A stretch of DNA of 54,972 nucleotides, from NCBI GenBank assembly GCA_035527095.1, contig DATLBC010000077.1, positions 1 through 54,972 of the forward strand, read 5' to 3'. This stretch comes from Sva-07 sp035527095 (lineage in GTDB: Bacteria > Actinomycetota > Acidimicrobiia > Acidimicrobiales > Ilumatobacteraceae). Shown in pieces: positions 1 to 10,550 of this stretch. A model generated the notes under the pieces. That model made no database searches. It saw only the letters and a list, made by a program, of their open reading frames with translations, and was not told where the DNA came from. The number at the start of each line of letters is the position of its first letter. The first letter of the stretch is position 1. The position numbers were made by a program, and so were the translations under genes.

Positions 1-731
1 AAGACCAGCAGCGCGCCGACGTCGTCGCAGCGCCGCCGCAGGTTGGCGATGAAGTCGACGGTGCCGGGGATGCAACCGGCCGAACCCTGCAACGGTTCGA
101 CGAGCGCCGCCGCGATCGATTCACCGTGTTCCGCGAAGACGGCGTCGACGGCGTCGACGTCGTTGTAGGTCGACACGATCCAGTCGTGCGGGACGTTGAC
201 GTGTCGGTCACCAGCGAAGGTGATCACGCCGCCGTGGTATCCGCCGTCGAACACGAGCACCCGCCCACGGCCGGTGTGGTTCGTCACCAGGGCGAGTGCC
301 ATCAGGTTCGCTTCGGTGCCGGAGTTGGTGAAGCGCACCTGCTCGATCGATGCGAACCGTCCGGCGATCAACTCGGCGAGCCGAACCTCGTTCGGATGGA
401 CGGCGCCGAGTGCCCAGCCACCGTCGACCGCTGCGTGTGCTGCGGCGCGAACCGGTTCGGGTGAGTGGCCGAGCAGGCCGGCGGTGTAGTTGCCGAGCAG
501 GTCGACGTAGTGGTGGCCGTCGACGTCGACGAGATGCCTGCCGTACGCCGACGCCACCCGGAACGGAAATGGATCGAAGTGCAGTACCGATCGCGTGTTG
601 CCGCCGGGCAGCACGTCGGCGGCGCGCCGTGCCCATGACGCACTTGTCGGGTTGGCGTCGACATAGCGCTGCCGAGCGTCGATCAGTGCCGAGTCGAGCG
701 TGTCGGTCAGCGATCGATCCGTCGTCGTCAT
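1..731 (-). CDS. Class III PLP aminotransferase, GSA-aminomutase-like (partial)
   Basis: The reading frame runs from an ATG at 731 off the left edge, so only the first ~243 residues are present and the PLP-lysine region is missing. Visible landmarks are the N-terminal VLPGGNTRSVL segment, a GNYTAGLLGHSPEPV stretch, the conserved NSGTEA motif (PLP phosphate contact), a GGYHGG motif and an ALVEPLQGSAG segment. These are typical of glutamate-1-semialdehyde 2,1-aminomutase-like class III aminotransferases. The gene lies downstream, on the same strand, of the TauD-like dioxygenase and amidohydrolase genes, with about 100 bp between, so it may belong to the same catabolic unit. A catabolic transaminase is more likely than the haem-pathway enzyme, because HemL orthologues have a different N-terminus; this last point is inference. 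Confidence 0.85.
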   Translation of the reverse strand, partial: MTTTDRSLTDTLDSALIDARQRYVDANPTSASWARRAADVLPGGNTRSVLHFDPFPFRVASAYGRHLVDVDGHHYVDLLGNYTAGLLGHSPEPVRAAAHAAVDGGWALGAVHPNEVRLAELIAGRFASIEQVRFTNSGTEANLMALALVTNHTGRGRVLVFDGGYHGGVITFAGDRHVNVPHDWIVSTYNDVDAVDAVFAEHGESIAAALVEPLQGSAGCIPGTVDFIANLRRRCDDVGALLV

Positions 732-833
732 CGCTCCATCATCGTCGGGGCGCTGCCCGCTGTCACCCGCTGGCGAGCCCTTCGCAGTGCACGTGGGCGT
801 CGAGGTGTGTGCGGCCGCGTCGTCGAACCGAGG

Positions 834-1889
834 TCAGGCACGGGTTCGGCGGGAGCCCCAGTGGCCCATCGCGCCGGCGCGCTGGAAACGGGCGGGACGG
901 TCGTCGGGACCCAGGATGTCGGTCGCCAGCCACAGGCGTTTCAGCCACCGGACCCGACCGGTGACGGTGTCGTCGACATATCGGCGGCGGCCGTGCAGTA
1001 CGTGGTAGTTGTTGACGAACTGGATGTCGCCGGGCCGCAACGACATCTCGACCTGGTTGTCGGCATCGTTGATCAGCGCGTCGTAGGCATCCATCGCCTC
1101 GATCTGTCCCTCGGTGAGACGCGGAGCGCCGTCATGTCGTTGCGACGCCTCGATGAAGGGCCGGATGTACCGCACGAAGAGTCGGTCGCCCGTGGGCCCG
1201 GCGTGGCGCGTGAACGCCGGAACGGAGTAGAACGGTTGGGCGCCCTCGCGCTGCTCGCCGCGGAAGTCGTATGGCAGCGGCTCGTAGAGCACTGCGGCAA
1301 GATCTGGCCGCGTGCGCACCAGTGCGTTGTAGGCGCCGACGGCGTTGGCGACCAGGCTCTCACCGCCGCTGACACCGCTGTGGATGCACAGCAGCCCGAC
1401 GAGGTCGGAACCGTCGCTGTGGAAACCGAGCGGATGCCCACCGATCTCGTTGCCGCGTGCGGTCGGATCGTCGGGCGCCTTGCCCTGATCCTTCACGTCG
1501 CCGAGCAGGTGACCCTTCGCGTTCTGCGGCCACGGCTCGCCCAGGTGCCTGCCGATGCCCCAGTGGATCCACGAGGCATCCTCGGCGCCGAGTCGGTCGA
1601 CATCGAGTGCGGCGATGCGGGCGAACCCTCGTCCGTTCACCAACTCCGCCGCGACCGTCGCCAAGCGCGGCCCGAGGGTGGGGAGAGGAAAGTCGTCGGC
1701 GGTGACGTCGAGCACTTCGTCGGTCGTCGAACGGGCCAGCGTCAGGGCAGCATCGAGTTCGGCGTGGTGGGCGTCGGTGAGTTGCAGCGTCCACTCGTCG
1801 GGGTCTCCGATGTGGGCGGCCGTCCAGTTGGCGTGGGTCTCCAGTTCGACCGCGTCACCGAGCGGCGTCTGCATGTCGGTCGTGGTCAT
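834..1889 (-). CDS. TauD/TfdA-family Fe(II)/2-oxoglutarate dioxygenase
   Basis: This 351-residue protein resembles TauD/TfdA-fold oxygenases, which couple 2-oxoglutarate decarboxylation to substrate hydroxylation. The iron facial triad is visible as HSD at His157/Asp159 and a distal His near 299 in the VLHGRRRY segment, followed by an Arg-rich GRVRWLKRLW that probably binds 2-oxoglutarate. The start is the ATG at 1889, which overlaps the stop of the upstream amidohydrolase as ATGA, implying translational coupling. The frame is open much further upstream, but that extension runs through the amidohydrolase in another frame and is rejected. The substrate is unknown. The neighbours (D-aminoacylase-like, aminotransferase) suggest an amino-acid or amine derivative. 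The chain is somewhat longer than classical TauD (~280 residues) because of an N-terminal ~80-residue extension. Confidence 0.88.
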   Translation of the reverse strand: MTTTDMQTPLGDAVELETHANWTAAHIGDPDEWTLQLTDAHHAELDAALTLARSTTDEVLDVTADDFPLPTLGPRLATVAAELVNGRGFARIAALDVDRLGAEDASWIHWGIGRHLGEPWPQNAKGHLLGDVKDQGKAPDDPTARGNEIGGHPLGFHSDGSDLVGLLCIHSGVSGGESLVANAVGAYNALVRTRPDLAAVLYEPLPYDFRGEQREGAQPFYSVPAFTRHAGPTGDRLFVRYIRPFIEASQRHDGAPRLTEGQIEAMDAYDALINDADNQVEMSLRPGDIQFVNNYHVLHGRRRYVDDTVTGRVRWLKRLWLATDILGPDDRPARFQRAGAMGHWGSRRTRA

Positions 1890-3619
1890 CGTGATGCTCC
1901 TGCTGGTGCTGGTTGAGCGCCGCGTATGAGGCGTCCCGGCAGGGCCTCGGTGGCGACGCCATCGTGATAGGTCTCGTGTCCGGCCACGATCGTGTGGCGC
2001 CAGCCGTCGGCGCGTTGCAGCAGACGCCGTCCGTTCGCGGGGAGGTCGTGGACGATCTCGGGCTTGTGCAGCCGAAGCTCGTCGAAGTCGACCACGTTGA
2101 GATCCGCGCGGTAGCCGGGCGCGATCACTCCGCGGTCGAGCAGCCCGACCGTGCGGGCGGTGTCGCGGCAGTGGCGTTGCACCAGGAAGGGGAGGGGGAT
2201 CCGGTCGTGGTCGCGGTCGCGTCCCCAATAGGCGAGCAGGGTGGTCGGAAAGCTGCCGTCGCAGATCGTGCCCACGTGGGCGCCACCATCCGCGAGGCCG
2301 GGAACGGTGTGCGGGTGCACCAGCATCTCGTGGCAACCGTCGAGACTCCCGTCGACGTAGTTGAGGAACGGCAGGTACAGCAGGCCGTGGCCGTCGTCCG
2401 CGAGCATCGCATCGAGTGCGACCTCTTCGCCGCTGCGACCCGAACGGGTCGCGACCGCCTGGACCGAGGTGTCGAGTGACGGCTCGTAGTCCGGTTCGTC
2501 GGCCATTTCGAACAACAGGTCGAACCGGCCGATCAAGTTCCCGCCGAGCTTGTCGCGTGAGCGCTCAGCGGCAGCCGCGAGGAGACGCTCGCGGAACCCC
2601 GAGTCGCGAAGCGCGGCAACTCGTTCGGCCAACGAACGGTCGACGATCTCGCGGTACACCGGGTTGGTGAGGAACGGGTTGAGGGTGCACTCGAGGCCGA
2701 GGATCAGGCCGACCGCACGCGGTGCGACCTGGCCGGTCATCACCAGTCCGTCGGCGTTCGCAGCGCTGAGGTGCTCGAGCAAGCCACGGAACGCATCGGG
2801 CACCATCGGGTTCCGGGCGATCGAGATCGACATCGGTCGCCCCGAGGTGGCGACCATCTCGCGGAGCATCGCGAACTCGCCGTCGGGGTCGAGGAAGTCG
2901 GACACCACCTGCAACACTCCGGTGCCGGTGGCGCCGACGCCCTGGGCGATGCCGATCAGCTCGTCGGGCGCCGCGGTCAGGGTCGGGGTGTAGGCACCGG
3001 TCGAGGTCTTGTGGTTGCGGGTTCGGCTCGTGGTGAACCCGAGTGCCCCTGCCTCGATGCCGGCGCGGGCGAGCTCGGCCATCGCAGCGATGTCGTCGGG
3101 TGTGGCGTCCTCGTGGTTGGCGCCGCGCTCTCCCATCACGTTGAGGCGTAGCGCGCCGTGCGGCACCTGCATCGCGACATCGATGTCGTGGGGGATCGAG
3201 TCGACGGCGTCGAGGAACTCGCCGAACGAATTCCAGTTCCAACGCAACCCTTCGTGCAACGCGGCGCCTGGGATGTCCTCCACGCCCTCCATCAACTCGA
3301 TCAGCTTGTCGTGGTCGGCGTCGTGCACCGGAGCAAATCCGACCCCGCAGTTGCCGGTGACGACGGTGGTCACGCCGTGCCATGACGACGGCTGCAACCG
3401 TTCGTCCCAGGTGGCCTGACCGTCGTAGTGCGAGTGGATGTCGACGATGCCCGGAATGACGAGCGCGCCGGCGGCGTCGATCCGACGATCGGCGCTGCCG
3501 ACGACCGTTCCCACCTCGGCGATCACGCCGTCGACGATCGCCACGTCGGCGGTGCGGGCATCGGCGCCGGTGCCGTCGATGACGGAACCGCCCCGGATGA
3601 TCAGGTCGTAGTCAGCCAT
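1886..3619 (-). CDS. N-acyl-D-amino-acid deacylase-like amidohydrolase
   Basis: This 577-residue protein belongs to the amidohydrolase superfamily (D-aminoacylase / amidohydrolase family 3). The N-terminal beta-sandwich segment DLIIRGGSVIDGTG leads into the metal-binding HSHYDGQ motif (His62, His64) and GNCG with Cys91. The same His-x-His...Cys spacing binds zinc in characterised D-aminoacylases. A later DGGAHVGTICDGS segment carries another metal-site region. Family members hydrolyse N-acyl-D-amino acids or related cyclic amides. The ATG at 3619 is preferred over a TTG six bases upstream. A GAGACT hexamer five bases before it resembles the -10 elements seen at other genes here. The gene overlaps the TauD-like gene by four bases and is probably co-transcribed with it and perhaps the aminotransferase. 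Confidence 0.88.
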   Translation of the reverse strand: MADYDLIIRGGSVIDGTGADARTADVAIVDGVIAEVGTVVGSADRRIDAAGALVIPGIVDIHSHYDGQATWDERLQPSSWHGVTTVVTGNCGVGFAPVHDADHDKLIELMEGVEDIPGAALHEGLRWNWNSFGEFLDAVDSIPHDIDVAMQVPHGALRLNVMGERGANHEDATPDDIAAMAELARAGIEAGALGFTTSRTRNHKTSTGAYTPTLTAAPDELIGIAQGVGATGTGVLQVVSDFLDPDGEFAMLREMVATSGRPMSISIARNPMVPDAFRGLLEHLSAANADGLVMTGQVAPRAVGLILGLECTLNPFLTNPVYREIVDRSLAERVAALRDSGFRERLLAAAAERSRDKLGGNLIGRFDLLFEMADEPDYEPSLDTSVQAVATRSGRSGEEVALDAMLADDGHGLLYLPFLNYVDGSLDGCHEMLVHPHTVPGLADGGAHVGTICDGSFPTTLLAYWGRDRDHDRIPLPFLVQRHCRDTARTVGLLDRGVIAPGYRADLNVVDFDELRLHKPEIVHDLPANGRRLLQRADGWRHTIVAGHETYHDGVATEALPGRLIRGAQPAPAGASR

Positions 3620-3707
3620 ACGCAAGTCTCGCGCCCTGCGAGACGATGCCGAGACCCGGAGCCAACCGGCCCCGTAACCATCGTGTACGCCGTCCGTCGC
3701 CAGTCCA

Positions 3708-3713
3708 TATGAT
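3708..3713 (+). promoter_or_regulatory. Putative -10 element for leaderless DUF389 gene
   Basis: TATGAT lies six bases before the GTG start at 3720, so transcription would begin at or next to the start codon. No Shine-Dalgarno sequence precedes the GTG. A -35 element is not obvious. Confidence 0.6.
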
Positions 3714-3719
3714 CGGCTC

Positions 3720-5372
3720 GTGGTGCACCCTCGGGGCTTCTCCGGCCCGACCGGTTTCGAAGGCGCGGGGATGGAGTCCGAGGACGATCACGGCGCTGCG
3801 CCGGTGGGCGGTCCGTCCGACGATCCCAGCCTCGGTGTTCATCGGCGGGCGAGCCGGCGTTGGTGGCACCGCCACCTGAACTCCGAAGAACGCCAGCGGG
3901 TGATGGCAGAACTCGCCATCAAACGCCAGGACCACTGGGCGTACCGGTTCACGATCATGATCACGTTGTCGGTGATCGTCGCGGTCATGGGACTGTCGGC
4001 GAACTCGGCCGCGGTGGTCATCGGGGCGATGCTCCTCGCTCCGTTGATGCAGCCGGTGTTGGGGGCCGCGGCGTGCATCGCGATGGCCTTGTTCCGCAAG
4101 TCACTGCGGTCGCTCGCCGTGGTGGTGCTCGCCACGTTGTGGGCGGTCGTGCTGTCGTACGTGCTCGCCGCGCTGTTCGTCAACGGTGAGCTCCCCAACG
4201 AGGTGACCAGTCGAACCGCACCGGACATACGTGACCTCGTGGTGGCGCTCGCAGCAGGAACTGCGGGGGCCTACGCCACCGTGCGAAAGGACGCGTCTGC
4301 GTCGCTTCCCGGCGTGGCGGTGGCTGTCGCGCTCGTGCCGCCGCTCGGAGCGGTCGGCATCTCACTCGAGGCCGGCAATGCGACGTTCGCGTGGGGAGCG
4401 ATGTTGCTCTACACCACGAACCTGTTCGCCATCGTGCTCGCTGGCGTGGTGGTGTTCGTGGTCACCGGATTCGTTCCGCCCCGTCGACTGGCGTCGACAT
4501 TCCGGCGGACCGCCGTGGTCGCTGCGGTCGTGGGTGTGGTCGTCGTTGCGATCGCATTGCCGCTGTACAGCGCGTCGACGGCGGCGGTCGAGCGCTCGCA
4601 GCGTGAGGTCGATGCGCTCGAGATCGTGTCGGACTGGCTCGGCCCGACCGACCGGCGTTCGGCGCCGACGGTGACCTTCGACGATCAGCGCATCACCGTG
4701 ACCGTACGAAGCTTCGACACGCCGCCCGACCCCGATCCTTTGGTTGCGGCGCTGCTGACGAGTTTCGGCGCCGATCGGGTCGTGTCGATCGAGTGGGATC
4801 GCGTCGATCAGGCGACGACGACGACCTCGGAGGTACCGACGACCACGATCGTGTCCGACGAGGAGCGCCTCTTCGCCTCGGTCCAGTCCATCGTCGATCG
4901 CTGGCTGGCGGACTTGGGCGCCGATGCGGGCGGCCGCCGAGACGCGCTGTCGATCAGCGACAACCTGATCCGCCTCGACGCGAGCGGCACGATCGACGCG
5001 CCGTCGATCGAGTCGCTCACGACGCTCCTCGACGCCGAGCTCGATCGGACCCTCGAGGTACAGATGACCTGGCTGAAGCGTGAGAGCGTGTCCGGTCAGG
5101 CGCCGACGCCGACGCCCGATGAGCTTCTCGCCGAACGCATCGGCGTGCTTGCACGGGACTGGGCGGCCACGGAGGGGGTGTCGGTGTTGTCGACGACCTT
5201 CGACGGCATCGACGCGGTCATCGAAGTCGCCGGACCGATCGAGCCGGATGCCACGGCGCTCGTGACGAGCATCACCGAACTCCTCGATGCCGACGACCGT
5301 GTGACGGTGTTGTTCTTCCAGCGTCGCGACATCACCACCACCACGACCACGTCGACGACGATCCCGAGCTGA
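3720..5372 (+). CDS. DUF389-family membrane protein with triplicated C-terminal domain
   Basis: This 550-residue protein has an N-terminal cytosolic stretch, then a DUF389 membrane core (about residues 75-270) with motifs such as SANSAAVVIGAMLLAPLMQP and ALVPPLGAVGISL, giving roughly five to six helices. The biochemical role of DUF389 proteins is not established. After the last helix (~residue 270) comes a soluble region that appears to hold three repeats of about 70 residues. Each has a helix ending near WL, a strand, a segment like SFDTPPDPDP or GPIEPDA, a helix and a strand such as VVSIEWDRV or VTVLFFQRR. The repeats are joined by Thr-rich linkers, and the protein ends in a Thr tail. GTG at 3720 is chosen because TATGAT sits six bases upstream; ATG at 3771 is an alternative. 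Confidence 0.85.
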   Translation: MVHPRGFSGPTGFEGAGMESEDDHGAAPVGGPSDDPSLGVHRRASRRWWHRHLNSEERQRVMAELAIKRQDHWAYRFTIMITLSVIVAVMGLSANSAAVVIGAMLLAPLMQPVLGAAACIAMALFRKSLRSLAVVVLATLWAVVLSYVLAALFVNGELPNEVTSRTAPDIRDLVVALAAGTAGAYATVRKDASASLPGVAVAVALVPPLGAVGISLEAGNATFAWGAMLLYTTNLFAIVLAGVVVFVVTGFVPPRRLASTFRRTAVVAAVVGVVVVAIALPLYSASTAAVERSQREVDALEIVSDWLGPTDRRSAPTVTFDDQRITVTVRSFDTPPDPDPLVAALLTSFGADRVVSIEWDRVDQATTTTSEVPTTTIVSDEERLFASVQSIVDRWLADLGADAGGRRDALSISDNLIRLDASGTIDAPSIESLTTLLDAELDRTLEVQMTWLKRESVSGQAPTPTPDELLAERIGVLARDWAATEGVSVLSTTFDGIDAVIEVAGPIEPDATALVTSITELLDADDRVTVLFFQRRDITTTTTTSTTIPS

Positions 5373-5641
5373 CGTACCGCCGGTGCCGCGATCGGCTCCC
5401 GGTTCAGGGCGATGGGGGTGCAGGGGGATCGGAAGCCGGATGCTCCCATCGGTGAAGAGCTCATCGCCGAGTCCGGCCACACCGACGCCGAGTTGCAGAC
5501 GCGGGTCGACAACGATCGGGCGATCTCGTTGTATCGCTCGGCGGGATGGCAACTCACCGACCGGTTGATCCACAACGCACACCACGGCATCGAGTACGAC
5601 GAACACGTGCTGGTCAAACACCTCGACGATCGCGTCGATGT

Positions 5642-7450
<1,809 letters not shown>

Positions 7451-7499
7451 CGAGATGTTGTACCCAACCACGACCGCTGGCAGCGACGCGGACAGGCCG

Positions 7500-8207
7500 T
7501 CAGGTTTCGATCTTGGCGAATCGTTCGATGTCGCCGCGGTGGCCAGCGACCACGATCAGGTCGTGTTCGCCGAGCACCGTGGCGCTCTCGGCGTACGTGA
7601 AGGCCTGGCCCTCGGGCTTGATGCACACGACCGTCACCTTGTACGTGGCGCGCAGGTCCGTGTCGCCGAGCTTCTTGCCGGCGAGGTTGCGTGGCACCTG
7701 GGTCTCGATCAGTACGAAGTCGTCGTCGAGAGCGAAGTATTCGATCAGGGCCCCGGTGACGAGACGTGCAACCCGGCTACCCATCTCGGCTTCAGGGAAC
7801 ACCACGTGGTGAGCGCCGACGCGCTGCAGGATGCGGCCATGCGACTCGGTCAACGCCTTGGCCCAGATGTTGGGAACCCCGATGTCGACGAGCGCTCCCG
7901 TGGTGAGCACGCTCGCTTCGACGTCGGCGCCGATGGCGACCACCGCGGTGACGGCGTCGGCGACGCCGAGTTGCCGCAGGGTCTTCTCGTTCGTGGTGTC
8001 CGCCTGGGCGACGTGGGTGAGGAAGTCGGCGTGCTGTTGTACGCGGTCTTCGTCCGCGTCGAGTCCCAGTACCTCGTGGCCCATCTCGATCAGTGTCGAC
8101 GCGAGCGCCGACCCGAACCGGCCCAAGCCGATGACGACGATCTCGCCTCGGTGCTCGACCTGTGGGCGCAGTCCGCCCAACATCGTGTGAAGAATCTTGT
8201 CAGCCAA
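7500..8207 (-). CDS. TrkA/KtrA-type potassium uptake regulatory subunit
   Basis: This 235-residue cytosolic protein has an RCK/TrkA-N Rossmann domain (IVVIGLGRFGSALA, acidic LDAD after the second strand) that binds nucleotide, followed by a TrkA-C domain with the ETQVPRNLAGKKLGDTDL segment. In Trk/Ktr systems this subunit gates the membrane channel subunit according to nucleotide state. The gene overlaps the 3' end of the trkH-like gene by eight bases (8200-8207), so the two form one operon and are almost certainly translated together. Length matches KtrA-class proteins with a single RCK unit rather than the duplicated Escherichia TrkA. Confidence 0.93.
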   Translation of the reverse strand: MADKILHTMLGGLRPQVEHRGEIVVIGLGRFGSALASTLIEMGHEVLGLDADEDRVQQHADFLTHVAQADTTNEKTLRQLGVADAVTAVVAIGADVEASVLTTGALVDIGVPNIWAKALTESHGRILQRVGAHHVVFPEAEMGSRVARLVTGALIEYFALDDDFVLIETQVPRNLAGKKLGDTDLRATYKVTVVCIKPEGQAFTYAESATVLGEHDLIVVAGHRGDIERFAKIET

Positions 8208-9564
8208 TGATCGGTCGCTCCTCGGGATAACGATAGGCAGGAATTCGTTCGCGTAGGGCGAGGGCGGTCACGAAGGTCACGGGGCCGACACGCCCGGCGA
8301 GCATCACCACCACCAGCAGGAGATGGCCGGACGCACCGATGCTGCCGGTGACGCCCGTCGAGAGACCGACGGTGCCGAACGCAGAAGTGATCTCGAAGAG
8401 TGCCGGTGTGAGTGAGAGGTCCTCGACGCTCATCAGGACCAGCGTTGCGCCGACGACGAGGCCAATGGCGAGCAGTGCGACCGTGAGCGCTTGGCGGATC
8501 AGATTCGCCGGCAGGCGACGATTGAACACGTTCATGTCGGTGTTGCCGCGGACCTCCGACCACAGCACGAACCCCAGTACGGCGAAGGTCGTCACCTTGA
8601 TGCCGCCAGCGGTCGAGGCCGGACCGGCGCCGATGAACATCAGGGTGGTGATCACGAGCAGGGTCGGCTCGTTCATGCCGCCGATGTCGACGGTGTTGAA
8701 GCCAGCAGTTCTCGGCGTGACGCCTTGGAACCAGCCGGCGAGGACCTTGTCGAACGTGTCGAGCGGGCCGAGCGTGGCGGGGTTCGTCCACTCGAACGTC
8801 ATCACCACGAGCGGCCCGAACACGAGCAGGGCGGCGGTGACGAGGAGGGTGATCTTGGTGTGCAGCGTCCAGTGGGCCCGGCGGACGGTGGAGCGTCGTT
8901 GAGTGGAGCGTCGCCAGAACTCCACCAGAATCGGGAATCCGAGCCCGCCGATGATGAAGCCCGCCGACACGCTGAGCACGACCACGGGGTCGGTGACGAA
9001 GCGGGCGAGGTTGTCCGGGTACAACGAGATCCCGGCGTTGTTGAACGACGCGATCGAGTGGAAGACGCCCGAGTACGCCGAGGCGATCGGGCCGTCCTCG
9101 TAGCCCTCTTGCCAGAATCGAAGGAAGAGCACGATCGCCAGGGTGGCCTCGACGGCCAGTGTGATCTTCGCGATCGCGAGGATCAGTCGGCGCAGATCGC
9201 CCATGTCGACGGCGCCGATTTCGGCCTGCGCGAGCATGCGTTGGCGCAGGCCGACTCGGTGTGACGCGACGATCGCGAGCACCGAACCGATCGTCATGAT
9301 GCCGAAGCCGCCGATCTGGATCAGCATCAGAATCACCAACTCACCGAAGAGCGAGAACCGTGAGATGTCGGTGGAGCCAAGACCGGTCACGGTCGCCGCA
9401 GAGGTCGAGGTGAACAGCGTGTCCTCCAGGCCGATGTGGCCGGGACCGTCGGCGGAGATCGGCAGCCAGAGCAACGCCGTGCCGAACAGGATGAAGGCGC
9501 TGAACGCACCGACCACCAACTGTGCGGGGTTTCTGATCTCAGCGAGCAGTCCGCCGCGTGGCAC
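8200..9564 (-). CDS. TrkH/KtrB-type potassium uptake membrane subunit
   Basis: This 454-residue integral membrane protein belongs to the SKT cation transporter superfamily. Early helices include LVVGAFSAFILFGTALLWLPIS. The first pore loop reads DTLFTSTSAATVTGLGSTD, and later loops include SIASFNNAGISLYPDN, GGIKVTTFAVLGF and EITSAFGTVGLSTG. The four glycine-containing pore loops form a K+ (sometimes Na+) path. The partner regulatory subunit is encoded immediately downstream with an eight-base overlap. The start is a GTG at 9564 with TATGCT six bases upstream and no Shine-Dalgarno sequence, which suggests a leaderless transcript. The 32-base gap to the divergent small gene must hold promoters for both. 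Confidence 0.93.
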   Translation of the reverse strand: MPRGGLLAEIRNPAQLVVGAFSAFILFGTALLWLPISADGPGHIGLEDTLFTSTSAATVTGLGSTDISRFSLFGELVILMLIQIGGFGIMTIGSVLAIVASHRVGLRQRMLAQAEIGAVDMGDLRRLILAIAKITLAVEATLAIVLFLRFWQEGYEDGPIASAYSGVFHSIASFNNAGISLYPDNLARFVTDPVVVLSVSAGFIIGGLGFPILVEFWRRSTQRRSTVRRAHWTLHTKITLLVTAALLVFGPLVVMTFEWTNPATLGPLDTFDKVLAGWFQGVTPRTAGFNTVDIGGMNEPTLLVITTLMFIGAGPASTAGGIKVTTFAVLGFVLWSEVRGNTDMNVFNRRLPANLIRQALTVALLAIGLVVGATLVLMSVEDLSLTPALFEITSAFGTVGLSTGVTGSIGASGHLLLVVVMLAGRVGPVTFVTALALRERIPAYRYPEERPIIG

Positions 9565-9570
9565 CGAACG

Positions 9571-9576
9571 AGCATA
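9571..9576 (-). promoter_or_regulatory. Putative -10 element for leaderless trkH operon
   Basis: On the minus strand TATGCT ends six bases before the GTG start at 9564. The position fits transcription starting at the first base of the start codon. Confidence 0.6.
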
Positions 9577-9596
9577 GAAGGCGGCATCCTGTGGCC

Positions 9597-9806
9597 ATGT
9601 TTCTCGGAGAAGATCTGTTGGCGTGGCTGACGCTGGCGTTCGGTGCGGCGTTGTTCGTCGGGAATTTCCTGGCGATCGTCAAGCCGCCTGCGAAGCAGCT
9701 CGACGAGGCGAATCTCGAACGTGCGCCCGTCGTGCGTAGCGTCGTCTACGCAGGCATCGGTCTGGTCGCAGCGGTCTGGGCGTTGGCGTCGCTGATCAGC
9801 GGCTGA
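9597..9806 (+). CDS. Small two-helix membrane protein, unknown function
   Basis: A 69-residue protein starts at ATG 9597. It has two hydrophobic segments, LAWLTLAFGAALFVGNFLAIV (N-terminal) and SVVYAGIGLVAAVWALASLI (C-terminal), joined by a charged loop (KPPAKQLDEANLERAPVVR), so it looks like a hairpin membrane protein. It is divergent from the trkH-like gene with only 32 bases between the starts, and convergent with the lipoprotein gene downstream. Proximity suggests, but does not show, a link to potassium transport or membrane stress. I do not recognise a named family. Confidence 0.7.
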   Translation: MFLGEDLLAWLTLAFGAALFVGNFLAIVKPPAKQLDEANLERAPVVRSVVYAGIGLVAAVWALASLISG

Positions 9807-9814
9807 CGCGAGGT

Positions 9815-10438
9815 TCAGCTGTTGCTGTAGATCGAAACGGTGAGCTGATCGGAGTTCGCGTCGCCGTAGTAGAGCACGCCCACCGTCCACTGGTCGTTGC
9901 GGTACACGTTGTTGACGGTGCCATCCGACGTGAACGTCGATTCCTCCTCGAGGCCCGCCGATTCGAGCGCACTGCCGTACGAGTCGACGAAGTTGACGCT
10001 GTCGACGCTGCCGGTGACCGTGATCGCCTGCTCGGTGGCGGACCCGATGACCGTGGCACTGCTGATCGCCAGGCCGTCGGGCTCGGGGATGTCAGCGGGC
10101 CACTCCTCCGGCAATTCGCTGGTCGAGCCGGAGCTGAAGCTGCCGTCCTCGCTCTCGACGACGAACTCGCCGGTGTCGGCGTCGGCGTTGCCGGTCACGA
10201 CCGAGCCGTCGGCATCGGTGATGACGAAGTTTCCGTCTTCGTCGATCGACATGCCGCCCTCCTCGGTCTGCACCGAGAAGCCGCCGTCACCGTCGAGGTC
10301 GAGGTCGACGTCGCCGCCGCCCTGCGACTCGATCAGTTTCTCGATACCGGTCTCGGAGGCGTTGCCGCAGGAACTGGATGCGATGGCGAACCCGGCCGCC
10401 GAAAGCATGATGACCACGCGTTTGGAGTTGCGTCCCAT
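9815..10438 (-). CDS. Putative acidic lipoprotein
   Basis: A 207-residue protein with a short basic start, a hydrophobic stretch (VVIMLSAAGFAIA) and a lipobox-like SSSC with Cys24, so probably an exported lipoprotein. The mature part has a very acidic, glycine-rich region (DVDLDLDGDGG and similar, residues ~45-105) and then a compact C-terminal domain starting at LPEEWPADIPEPDGL. That domain resembles small alpha/beta domains of actinobacterial lipoproteins of unknown function. The ATG at 10438 is chosen because TACTGT ends seven bases upstream; an in-frame GTG at 10447 would fall inside that element. The gene is convergent with the small membrane protein gene and separated from it by eight bases. 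Confidence 0.75.
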   Translation of the reverse strand: MGRNSKRVVIMLSAAGFAIASSSCGNASETGIEKLIESQGGGDVDLDLDGDGGFSVQTEEGGMSIDEDGNFVITDADGSVVTGNADADTGEFVVESEDGSFSSGSTSELPEEWPADIPEPDGLAISSATVIGSATEQAITVTGSVDSVNFVDSYGSALESAGLEEESTFTSDGTVNNVYRNDQWTVGVLYYGDANSDQLTVSIYSNS

Positions 10439-10445
10439 GTCCCGC

Positions 10446-10451
10446 ACAGTA
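10446..10451 (-). promoter_or_regulatory. Putative -10 element for lipoprotein gene
   Basis: On the minus strand TACTGT lies seven bases before ATG 10438, matching the leaderless spacing seen at several other genes in the window. Confidence 0.55.
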
Positions 10452-10550
10452 CGACCGCCGACGATCCGGTGCGAGCGATTCCTCGACCCGCTCGTCGGGC
10501 GCCACAGCCGCGGAGGTCGAACGGATCCGCCGGGGGTTGGCAGTTGTCCC

